The notes beneath the pieces were generated by a model. The model was not told the DNA's origin and made no database searches. It saw only the letters and a list, made by a program, of their open reading frames with translations. The translations under genes and the position numbers were made by a program. This document shows positions 6,327 through 12,581 of a stretch of 12,581 bases of DNA, one piece after another (positions within the stretch are counted from its first letter, which is position 1; each line of letters starts with the position of its first letter). The stretch comes from Euryarchaeota archaeon UBA124 (GTDB lineage: Archaea; Thermoplasmatota; Poseidoniia; Poseidoniales; Poseidoniaceae): NCBI GenBank assembly GCA_002502215.1, contig DAPT01000038.1:2558-15138 (forward strand), in the 5' to 3' direction.

Positions 6327-7517
6327 ATGTCAAATCACAAGGCCGTCATTTGCGGGGTCGCACGGACACCTATCGGTCGATTTTTAGGCACACTTTCACC
6401 TCTCACATCCATAGATTTGGGCGTTGCAGCAGTAAAGGAACTGTGTCATCGTGTTGGTTTCGATCCTTCCACGGGGATTGTCGATGAAATTCTGATGGGG
6501 CAGGTGCTGCAAGCCGGTGTTGGACAAGCACCTGCTCGGCAGGTCGCACTCGGTGCTGGATTGCCAGTAACAACCTCTTGCGTTACCGTCAATATGGTCT
6601 GTGGATCATCACTTCGAGCGGTTATGCAGGCTGCGTCGAGTGTTCGATTGGGCGAGCACAATGTTGTCATTGCTGGTGGAATGGAAAGCATGTCCAATGC
6701 GCCTCAACTTCTGATGGGCCAACGGTCCGGACAGAAAATGGGCGATTCCAAACTGATCGATTCCATGATCCACGACGGTCTTTGGGATGTTTACAACAAT
6801 ATGCACATGGGAAACACGGGTGAAGTCATTGCGAAGGAGTGTTCAATCACGCGTTCTCAGGCAGATGAATTTGCTGCGCAAAGTCATAGTAAAGCTGCAA
6901 AAGCATGGCAAGAAGGTTGGTTCGATTGGGAAACCTTCCCAGTTTCAGTACCTCAGCGCAGAGGGGATAACCTCGTTCTCGAGCGAGATGAAGGTGTACG
7001 TTCAGATTCAACTGCTGAAAGCCTTTCCAAACTGAGGACGGTTTTCGACAAGGACGGTATTGTTACTGCAGGCAACGCGAGCACACTCAACGATGGTGCA
7101 AGCGCTGTGCTTGTGACATCGGAATCTTACGCACAGCAACAAGGTTGGGAAATCATTGCTACAATCGAAGATTACTGCACTGCCGGTGTCGAGCCAGAGC
7201 GAGTGATGAGTGCTCCAATTCCTGCTGTCAGAAATCTGCTTAAACGAAACAAGCTTGATGTCCTTGACGTGGATGTGTATGAGCACAACGAAGCATTTGC
7301 ATCGGCCTCTTGTGCTGTGGCTCAGGAAATTGGGATTCCACACGACCGTTTCAATCTGCACGGAGGCGCTGTAAGTCTTGGCCACCCACTCGGTGCAAGT
7401 GGTTCACGTTGTTTGATTACGATGATCGGTGCTATGCGTCGTACTGAGGCAAAATCTGGAATCGTTACGCTCTGCCTCGGTGGTGGCAATGCTGTTGCGA
7501 TGTACGTAACTCGCTGA
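6327..7517 (+). CDS. Acetyl-CoA C-acetyltransferase (thiolase)
   Basis: Condenses two acetyl-CoA to acetoacetyl-CoA, or cleaves 3-ketoacyl-CoA in the reverse direction. The 396 residues carry the full thiolase signature: RTPIGRF (13-19), nucleophilic Cys92 in NMVCGSS, GGMESMSNAP (118-126), the loop DGLWDVYNNMHMG (150-162), GNASTLNDGASAV (249-261), EHNEAFA (319-325), GGAVSLGHPLGASG (346-359) with His353, and the second catalytic Cys383 in CLGGG. The complete catalytic set and the HMG loop are typical of bacterial tetrameric biosynthetic thiolases; classical archaeal mevalonate thiolases are shorter and sit with HMG-CoA synthase and a DUF35 protein, absent here. ATG 6327 was chosen because homology begins right after it; an in-frame ATG at 6276 would add 17 residues. 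It could serve beta-oxidation or mevalonate synthesis. It is the only plus-strand gene in the centre of the window. Confidence 0.95.
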   Translation: MSNHKAVICGVARTPIGRFLGTLSPLTSIDLGVAAVKELCHRVGFDPSTGIVDEILMGQVLQAGVGQAPARQVALGAGLPVTTSCVTVNMVCGSSLRAVMQAASSVRLGEHNVVIAGGMESMSNAPQLLMGQRSGQKMGDSKLIDSMIHDGLWDVYNNMHMGNTGEVIAKECSITRSQADEFAAQSHSKAAKAWQEGWFDWETFPVSVPQRRGDNLVLERDEGVRSDSTAESLSKLRTVFDKDGIVTAGNASTLNDGASAVLVTSESYAQQQGWEIIATIEDYCTAGVEPERVMSAPIPAVRNLLKRNKLDVLDVDVYEHNEAFASASCAVAQEIGIPHDRFNLHGGAVSLGHPLGASGSRCLITMIGAMRRTEAKSGIVTLCLGGGNAVAMYVTR

Positions 7518-7524
7518 TCGTCTT

Positions 7525-9690
7525 TCATTCCTCTTCGTTTGATTTGAAGGGAGTAAAAACACCAACGTCCTCGAGAACATCAGAGGCGCCCGGTAGAACT
7601 GAGAGAACATCGTCTGTGCGCAGTCCAGTTGCCTTGTAAATTTGATTGGCAAGTTGTTCCTTTTTTGTCTGACCAGGTGCAATGATAGCATAACGCTGAC
7701 ATCGCTGTTTAATTGACAGAACAGTCCCACCCATGAGCAGTGGAACTCCATTGATCGCAACCAATCCAATTCCCATCTGAACGTTCAGATCTTTGAACCA
7801 TTGCCGTTGTCCTCGAACGATGAAGGCGCCCCTGCCGACATATTCACCCGTTTGGGCTGATTTTGATACTTGGGCTGGTTTTACCGCAAACACTGTTCCG
7901 TGTGCCCCTCCCCCGTTCCATGCCCGGCTCCAGCAAAGTGCGAGAATTGCAGCCTCCTCTAGTTTATCATCGGTTATCCGCTCATCACCAAGTTTGTCGA
8001 CGAGTTTGAAGGACGGAACACCGGGTGGTAGTTGGCCAAAAGGTTCCTCCACCAGCGCAAAGCCCTGCGCTGCACGTAGACTGCAACTGGGAGCTCCATG
8101 GATATCGGCATGGAGGTACATATCGCTTCCAGAAAGATGTTTCTTGACAACGGAATCGTTGCCTTTGGCATCACGACCACCAACCAAGAGATGCCCGCCA
8201 GAAATCATGCTCCATCGATGTTGTTCAAACCAAAGACGCTTTGATCGTCGAACGGTCTGTAACCTGCCACTGGCTTTCTTTTTCGCTTCCTTTTTTTGTG
8301 CACGCTTGAGTGCGACCTCGGTATCTGTAAGTGCTGTTGTTGCACCTGATGTCTTGTCTTTCTGTTTGCGTGCTGCTTCAAAGTAACGTTGCGCATTTTG
8401 ATGCACGGACGCATCGAGATGAAGCGTGAAAACCTGTCCAGGTTGACCTTCTTCATTCGGAAGCCTCACCATCATCGTTCGATCTGCAGCGTTTCCTGAA
8501 TCGACCCACGGATTTTCCTTTAGGCCTTTCAAAACAGGCTTCCAGCCTTGCTTTTGCACAGCATCTCTCGCCTGTTGCAGAATGGTCTCTACATGTGTCC
8601 AATGTTCTTGAATAGCATGTCCAATCGCTTGTTGTTTTTCGATTTTCTTGGCGAATCCTTCCAGTGCTTGTTCTTGCTGTCTTAATCGCCGCTCCAATTT
8701 TTCTGCTTCTGTGGAATGACCACGACCAGGTGCAGCAGCATCCAATTTTTCTTGTTCTCGACGAGCAAGTGCATTGGCATCATGGTGTCCTTTCCAAGCA
8801 TCAATTGCACCACAAAGACTTGGACATTGATACGAAATCGCATCAGAATGCGCAGGAAGTAGAAGTGGAGTGGCTTCTTTGGCAGTTTCTCGAACGGCCG
8901 TAATTGAGGCTGCATCAAGGATTTCCATCGTCGCAATCGCTTGAAGTGTTTTTTTGTCATAATCCGGTGTTGGTTTGAGAATAAGGTGGCCGATTCGACT
9001 TGCATTTAGTTGATTCAAAAAGTGAGACAAGGAATTCAAAACGAGTGTTGGATCAACATCCTTGGTCGAACTGTTGGGCTCGAGTCCAGTATGTTCACAA
9101 ACAGCATTTGCATAAACTCCACCGAGATTGATTCTTCCACCAAGTGTCGAAACAAGGTCACGATCTGAATCATCGAATGCCTGCTTGAGGGCATCAAGCG
9201 TGAGCGTATGCGGGTCGATCGCTGCCGGTGGGGGGACATAGATTTCCCCTTTTTTGATGGTCCTCCCTGAGTAACTTGCATGCGTTAATGGTTGGATGAT
9301 GACGTCGTTTTCATCCATCAGAATAACGTTTCCGTTGCGAAACAATTCGACGCTTAGTGAACGCTGCCCGTTTTTTGTATCGAATCGAAACATTAAGACT
9401 CGATCGAATCCGAGTTGCTCCACTTTTGTCATTCGAGCATTCTTCAAGTGTTTTCTCAACACCATTGCGAACGAAGGAGGTGTCATCGGCATAGGACGAT
9501 CACGTTTTGAGGTGTAAACCCGCTGACCACGAACAATAACCAAATCGAATTGTTCGGCTTCTTTTGGGTTGATTCGAAGAACGATTTGCTCGTAATGAGG
9601 CATGTAGGCTTTCTTGACATAGGCCCCCGACCATGCATCGAGTTCGAGCGAAACAGCACGAACATCAAAGCCAGTCATTGCGTCCTTCAT
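7525..9690 (-). CDS. rqcH: RqcH/NEMF-family ribosome quality-control factor (NFACT protein)
   Basis: RqcH/Rqc2/NEMF proteins bind the 50S subunit carrying a stalled peptidyl-tRNA and, where studied, add C-terminal tails that mark the peptide for destruction. In this 721-residue protein the NFACT-N domain (about 1-200) begins with the typical TGFDVRAVSLELD and contains the DR pair at 96-97 (GFDRVLMFRF) matching the functional Asp-Arg of bacterial RqcH. A helix-rich middle region follows, with charged coiled-coil arms around 305-355 and 430-478, then NFACT-R (about 484-630: WFEQHRWSMISGGHLLVGGRD, HLSGSDMYLHADIHGAPS, SRAWNGGGAHG, VSKSAQTGEYVGRGAFIVRG) and a C-terminal tail. Some 25 residues around 547-575 look inserted in NFACT-R. 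ATG 9690 is supported by AGGGG 5 nt upstream. It follows the oxidoreductase gene by 11 bp and converges on the thiolase gene with a 7-bp gap. Confidence 0.95.
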   Translation of the reverse strand: MKDAMTGFDVRAVSLELDAWSGAYVKKAYMPHYEQIVLRINPKEAEQFDLVIVRGQRVYTSKRDRPMPMTPPSFAMVLRKHLKNARMTKVEQLGFDRVLMFRFDTKNGQRSLSVELFRNGNVILMDENDVIIQPLTHASYSGRTIKKGEIYVPPPAAIDPHTLTLDALKQAFDDSDRDLVSTLGGRINLGGVYANAVCEHTGLEPNSSTKDVDPTLVLNSLSHFLNQLNASRIGHLILKPTPDYDKKTLQAIATMEILDAASITAVRETAKEATPLLLPAHSDAISYQCPSLCGAIDAWKGHHDANALARREQEKLDAAAPGRGHSTEAEKLERRLRQQEQALEGFAKKIEKQQAIGHAIQEHWTHVETILQQARDAVQKQGWKPVLKGLKENPWVDSGNAADRTMMVRLPNEEGQPGQVFTLHLDASVHQNAQRYFEAARKQKDKTSGATTALTDTEVALKRAQKKEAKKKASGRLQTVRRSKRLWFEQHRWSMISGGHLLVGGRDAKGNDSVVKKHLSGSDMYLHADIHGAPSCSLRAAQGFALVEEPFGQLPPGVPSFKLVDKLGDERITDDKLEEAAILALCWSRAWNGGGAHGTVFAVKPAQVSKSAQTGEYVGRGAFIVRGQRQWFKDLNVQMGIGLVAINGVPLLMGGTVLSIKQRCQRYAIIAPGQTKKEQLANQIYKATGLRTDDVLSVLPGASDVLEDVGVFTPFKSNEEE

Positions 9691-9695
9691 GTCAA

Positions 9696-9700
9696 CCCCT
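9696..9700 (-). promoter_or_regulatory. Shine-Dalgarno AGGGG of rqcH
   Basis: On the minus strand AGGGG lies 5 nt before ATG 9690, in the 11-bp gap after the oxidoreductase stop. It favours this start over the Met four codons later. Confidence 0.5.
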
Positions 9701-9701
9701 C

Positions 9702-10724
9702 TTAATCCACAAATTTCAACAGTACTTTACCAATGTTCTTTCCATCATGGATGTGTTGGTGAGCACTTGCAACATCTTTTGCATCATAAACCGAGTCAAT
9801 GATTGGTGTTAAAGCACCTTCTTTGATTCCTCGAAGGATGTTTTGCATTTGCTCTTGCATCGCTTCTTCGTCACTCCATGTACCCATGTGAACGCCGAAC
9901 ACACCCTGATTTCTCGACATCATCAGCATTGGATCGAATCGTGGTCGACTTCGTAATGCTTTGAGAGCTTTCCAGAGCGATCGCTTCGACGATGGGGCTG
10001 CAGACGACATGCCATAGGTGTACAATTTCCCACCTTGAGCAAGAACGGATAGGCTTCGCTTGAGGTGCCCTCCGCCGATTGGATCGAGAATGTGATCAAC
10101 ACCTCGACCGTTGGTTTGAGAGCGAATAATTTCAACGAAATCTTCGTTGTGTCGGTCGATCGCAACTGCATCATAGGAGCGTATGATATCGGCTTTCCCT
10201 GCAGATGCTGTTGACCAAACGTTGGCAATACCTGCCCATTGACAAAGTTGCAGCGCTGCTGTTCCAACACCCCCACCTCCTCCATGAATAAGCACAGAAT
10301 CGGTTGGTTTTAGATTCCCAAGATGGTGAAGCATGTGATGTGCAGTCATGTAAGTCACAGGCATTGAAGCAGCTGCTTCAAGTGAGATTTCATCAGGAAT
10401 TGGCAGTGTTCTCGCAGCTTCTGCGACAACATGGCTCGCCTGGCCTCCTGTACGCATTAATCCAACAACTCTCTGTCCGATTTCGAATCCTTCAACACGC
10501 TTGCCTATCGCGTGAACCACGCCACTTACTTCGTAACCCGGCGTGAACGGGAACGGCGGCCTTGGCTGATAGAAACCAAGTCGCATTAGTGTATCTGCAA
10601 AATTAATCCCAGCAAAGTGTACGGCAATACAAACCTCATGTTCTCCTGGTTCGGGAACAGGAATTTCTTGGATATCGAGAACCTTTGGCCCCCCCGCCTT
10701 TGTGATTACAACTCGATATGCCAT
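9702..10724 (-). CDS. Zinc-free medium-chain dehydrogenase/reductase (quinone oxidoreductase / VAT-1 like)
   Basis: A probable NADPH-dependent reductase of quinones or alpha,beta-unsaturated carbonyls, cytosolic. The 340 residues cover the family: a GroES-like N-terminal domain with VHFAGINFADTLMRLGFY (35-52) and PFTPGYEVSGVV (59-70), the Rossmann domain with a Gly-rich loop GGGGGVG (148-154), and the return segment NIGKVLLKF at the C-terminus. The Cys/His/Asp zinc ligands of alcohol dehydrogenases are absent, as in QOR and VAT-1 proteins. The region after the Rossmann fold (YGMSSAAPSSKRSLWKALKAL) resembles VAT-1-type members. The physiological substrate cannot be read from sequence. Its ATG directly abuts the stop of the NUDIX-MBL gene (TGAATG), with GGGGAG 6 nt upstream inside that gene, so translation is likely coupled. 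A run of seven G falls at codons 10-13. Confidence 0.9.
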   Translation of the reverse strand: MAYRVVITKAGGPKVLDIQEIPVPEPGEHEVCIAVHFAGINFADTLMRLGFYQPRPPFPFTPGYEVSGVVHAIGKRVEGFEIGQRVVGLMRTGGQASHVVAEAARTLPIPDEISLEAAASMPVTYMTAHHMLHHLGNLKPTDSVLIHGGGGGVGTAALQLCQWAGIANVWSTASAGKADIIRSYDAVAIDRHNEDFVEIIRSQTNGRGVDHILDPIGGGHLKRSLSVLAQGGKLYTYGMSSAAPSSKRSLWKALKALRSRPRFDPMLMMSRNQGVFGVHMGTWSDEEAMQEQMQNILRGIKEGALTPIIDSVYDAKDVASAHQHIHDGKNIGKVLLKFVD

Positions 10725-12230
10725 TCAATTCTCCCCTGATACCCATCCTTGACCTGTTTGTTGCACGCGTCCTGAGCGTTCGTGCGAAAGAAGGTGAGCA
10801 AGTGTCTGGTCCTGAGCAAGACCTGGATGTGCATCAGGAGTATTAGCGTAAGCCTGCACAGAGATCTCTGGAACGGTTGTGAGGCCCGAATTGACTGCAT
10901 CAAGCACGCGTTGATGACGCTCCTTCCGATGCTTGATGTAGTAAGCCAGCGTCTTCTCAGGCAGGGAGATAACCGGCCCGTGGCTCGGGAACATCAAATG
11001 GGGCTCCATTTCCCTCAAGCGTTGAAGTTGTTCGATGTAAAGGTCCATGTCGCCGGTTCCCGGAGGTATGAGGATGGTTCCAATTCCTGCGACCATGTCT
11101 CCAGCAACAAGGCCCGCTTCAGAGAGGAGGCAAATGTGACCAGGATGATGGCCGGGCGTGATGAGAACGGTCCATTCTTGATTTCCAAGCTGAAGTATTT
11201 CTCCATCGACAAGAATTCTGTCACAATGCACAGTTTTCGAGGTGTATTCACTCCCCCACACGGGGACATCAAAGGCTTCGCGAAGTAGATCCATGTCGCC
11301 TATGTGATCGCCATGTGAGTGCGTGAACAGGATGGCGATGAGATTTCCACGATGCCGATCCACTGCCTCGGCAAGTTGCTCCATCCCTTCACGCATCCTA
11401 CAAGCAGGGTCAACGAGCACAAATTCGCCTTCTGGGTCACCGACGAGATAGGCATTGGTGTGATCAGCAGGAGGAAGTGTAGCGGTTTTGACTGGGACCA
11501 CTTCGACACCATGAGCGAAAAGGATTGACCTCCGGCCCGGTTGACGCTTTTGTAAATCCTCAGCCGCTCGAACGATGTTTCCATCGAAGTGACGCATGGT
11601 CCGCTCAACCTCCATCAAAAGCGTGACGACGGGAGGTGCTACGCGAATCTCATGCATCTTCCATCGACTGAGCATGTCGGATGGTCGCATCCATTCAAAG
11701 GCTGTAAATTCGGTTTGCATATCTGTGGAAGGATTGAACTCCTGATTTCCAATGTGCAAATGGTAGAACGTATTCTCGAACTGCATGGGTCCAAATGGAG
11801 GCGTTGTTCGGCTTGAGATGTGCCTCAATTCAGAGGTGTTTGTGACGAGCGTTTCTTGTTTGAGAGCGTTGATGAAAGCGAGCTTATCTTCAAGAATGGT
11901 TTTGCGTAGTTCAGCATCAACAACAATGATTGAGGAACCGTTTGGGACCACGCCCAATTCTTCGCTCATCTCTCGAACAACAGCCACAACGGATGAAGTT
12001 GAGCCGCTTGTTGTATTCTGAACAAACGCCTCCCCTTCACGGTCTGTTCTGGAAACACCTCCTCCTGGAAATGCCCAGTAACCTGGAAACGCTCGCATGG
12101 ATTCAGCACGTCGTCCTAGCAGGACTTCAACGCCATCTGGCCCATCACGGGTGAGCGTCAACGTCACGGTTGGACGTGGAGGCTTCCTCGCAAATGCGGG
12201 AAGGTTCACACCCTCTGGTACTTCGCTCAT
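10725..12230 (-). CDS. NUDIX hydrolase - metallo-beta-lactamase fold (LACTB2-like) fusion protein
   Basis: Two hydrolases in one 501-residue chain. The N-terminal part (about 15-210) is a NUDIX domain: AFPGYWAFPGGG (48-58) and the helix REMSEELG (86-93) with all catalytic acidic residues, separated by a longer insert than the classical box. That spacing and the downstream FEWMRPSDMLSRW suggest a NUDT19-like (acyl-)CoA diphosphatase. The C-terminal part (about 235-450) is a metallo-beta-lactamase fold with HSHGDH (304-309), TPGHHPGH (H361), AGDMV (D378) and FPSHGP (H417), a complete binuclear metal site. GTILIPPGTGDMDLYI (384-399) and the following HRKERHQRVLD resemble LACTB2. A C-terminal tail (450-501) may be a small helical domain. 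LACTB2 is a single-strand endoribonuclease in animals, but other relatives cleave thioesters, so the substrate is open. AGGGTGG just upstream supports ATG 12230. The stop abuts the next start. Confidence 0.92.
   Translation of the reverse strand: MSEVPEGVNLPAFARKPPRPTVTLTLTRDGPDGVEVLLGRRAESMRAFPGYWAFPGGGVSRTDREGEAFVQNTTSGSTSSVVAVVREMSEELGVVPNGSSIIVVDAELRKTILEDKLAFINALKQETLVTNTSELRHISSRTTPPFGPMQFENTFYHLHIGNQEFNPSTDMQTEFTAFEWMRPSDMLSRWKMHEIRVAPPVVTLLMEVERTMRHFDGNIVRAAEDLQKRQPGRRSILFAHGVEVVPVKTATLPPADHTNAYLVGDPEGEFVLVDPACRMREGMEQLAEAVDRHRGNLIAILFTHSHGDHIGDMDLLREAFDVPVWGSEYTSKTVHCDRILVDGEILQLGNQEWTVLITPGHHPGHICLLSEAGLVAGDMVAGIGTILIPPGTGDMDLYIEQLQRLREMEPHLMFPSHGPVISLPEKTLAYYIKHRKERHQRVLDAVNSGLTTVPEISVQAYANTPDAHPGLAQDQTLAHLLSHERSGRVQQTGQGWVSGEN
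10731..10736 (-). promoter_or_regulatory. Shine-Dalgarno GGGGAG of the oxidoreductase, inside the NUDIX-MBL gene
   Basis: On the minus strand GGGGAG lies within the last codons of the NUDIX-MBL gene, 6 nt before the oxidoreductase ATG, which immediately follows the TGA. It is a typical arrangement for translational coupling. Confidence 0.5.
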
Positions 12231-12250
12231 GTCCCACCCTACGGGTGGAC
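12231..12250 (-). promoter_or_regulatory. Hairpin ending exactly at the NUDIX-MBL start codon and containing its ribosome-binding site
   Basis: The minus strand reads GTCCACCC, loop GTA, then GGGTGGGAC immediately followed by ATG. The arms pair over 8 bp with one bulged G. The 3' arm contains the purine-rich AGGGTGG that would serve as ribosome-binding site, so folding would hide it. No T-run follows, which argues against a terminator for the upstream gene. Confidence 0.45.
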
Positions 12251-12270
12251 CGCTTCAAGCCTTTGCGGCT

Positions 12271-12581
12271 TCATTCGTTTCGTCGAATGAATGCAGCTCC
12301 GAGGAGTGCAAGCATTCCAACAAGTCCAGTGAATCCAGGTGCGTTGTGCATTGGGTTCTCATCGCTGTAGGCATCTGCAGAGATGGAGTACAAACGAACC
12401 TCATCCCATTCAACATCGGTTTCACCAATGTGAATCATGTCGCCAACGGAAATCGTCCCCGAACTGTCAGCATCATGGAACATGACGCTGGAATCCATTC
12501 CAGCATCTGCCATTGCAACAGACATGACGGTCGTGCAAGTGCTGGTCTCTTCGCCAGTTTCCATGTCGTAATCGTAGTCAC
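12271..12581 (-). CDS. Secreted surface protein with EF-hand-like loop and PGF-CTERM-like sorting tail, C-terminal end
   Basis: The frame is open at the right edge, so only the last 102 residues are visible and the N-terminus and signal peptide are missing. Near the middle, DADSSGTISVGD fits a calcium-binding EF-hand/dockerin-type loop (Asp at positions 1 and 3, Ser 5, Gly 6, Ile 8, Asp 12). The C-terminus has the three-part sorting pattern: PGF after a polar stretch, a hydrophobic helix (TGLVGMLALLGAAF) and a basic end (IRRNE). Such PGF-CTERM tails are recognised by archaeosortase A, which replaces the tail with a membrane lipid anchor, so a cell-surface location is likely. The main function cannot be inferred. 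It ends 40 bp before the NUDIX-MBL gene on the same strand. Confidence 0.8.
   Translation of the reverse strand, partial: DYDYDMETGEETSTCTTVMSVAMADAGMDSSVMFHDADSSGTISVGDMIHIGETDVEWDEVRLYSISADAYSDENPMHNAPGFTGLVGMLALLGAAFIRRNE

Noticed and set aside
7793..8386. Open frame of 197 codons on the plus strand.
   Set aside because: It lies wholly within rqcH on the other strand, has no recognisable domain and is rich in Ser/Pro/Arg/Cys as expected of an antisense shadow.
10689..10695. Run of seven G (minus strand) near the start of the oxidoreductase gene, a possible phase-variable tract.
   Set aside because: It encodes a normal Gly-Gly-Pro turn at the family's expected position and is short; a single reading gives no evidence of length variation.
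10782..11288. Open frame of 168 codons on the plus strand.
   Set aside because: Antisense to the metallo-beta-lactamase part of the fusion gene, which has every catalytic motif intact in its own frame.
12231..12250. Intrinsic terminator for the surface-protein gene.
   Set aside because: No T-run follows the stem and the 3' arm is the likely ribosome-binding site, so a translational role fits better.
1..12581. CRISPR array, insertion sequence, prophage or defence/toxin-antitoxin module.
   Set aside because: No regularly spaced direct repeats, transposase motifs, terminal inverted repeats or defence-type genes were seen; genes are tightly packed and mostly housekeeping.

Overview
The window looks like a piece of an archaeal chromosome, probably from a planktonic euryarchaeon of the Marine Group II / Poseidoniales type. 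The best evidence is the tRNA-Phe: its anticodon loop (CTGAAGA), T-loop (TTCAAGT) and genome-encoded CCA are archaeal in style. A secreted protein with a PGF-CTERM-like tail at the right edge agrees with this. The group assignment is inference. Several housekeeping enzymes look closer to bacterial than to classical archaeal versions (RNase PH, MogA, a tetrameric-type thiolase), as expected of a lineage with many acquired genes. Coding density is very high and no gap between genes reaches 100 bp.

Layout. Bases 1-762 (+) hold the C-terminal half of an M32 metallocarboxypeptidase. It ends tail-to-tail, with a 9-bp overlap, against a minus-strand block that reads from right to left: rph (RNase PH), tRNA-Phe, a 693-residue multi-domain membrane protein, mogA (molybdopterin adenylyltransferase), pyrC (dihydroorotase) and a small two-helix membrane protein. 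Divergent from rph is a plus-strand acetyl-CoA acetyltransferase (6327-7517). It converges, 7 bp apart, on a second minus-strand block: a PGF-CTERM/EF-hand surface protein (cut by the right edge), a NUDIX-metallo-beta-lactamase fusion, a zinc-free quinone-oxidoreductase-like enzyme and rqcH (NFACT/NEMF ribosome quality-control factor).

How the genes relate. The rph/tRNA-Phe pair joins a tRNA 3'-end trimming exonuclease to a tRNA substrate. The NUDIX-MBL, oxidoreductase and rqcH genes are spaced 0 and 11 bp apart with Shine-Dalgarno-like sites inside or next to the preceding gene, so they are probably one translationally coupled operon. The membrane protein, mogA and pyrC are also closely packed (9 and 43 bp), but their functions do not form an obvious pathway.

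The least explained items are the 693-residue membrane protein, the NUDIX-MBL fusion with a hairpin covering its ribosome-binding site, and the RNase PH with an internal insertion. I see no CRISPR array, transposon, phage gene, toxin-antitoxin pair or defence island. I do not think this window holds a clear-cut new multi-gene system.
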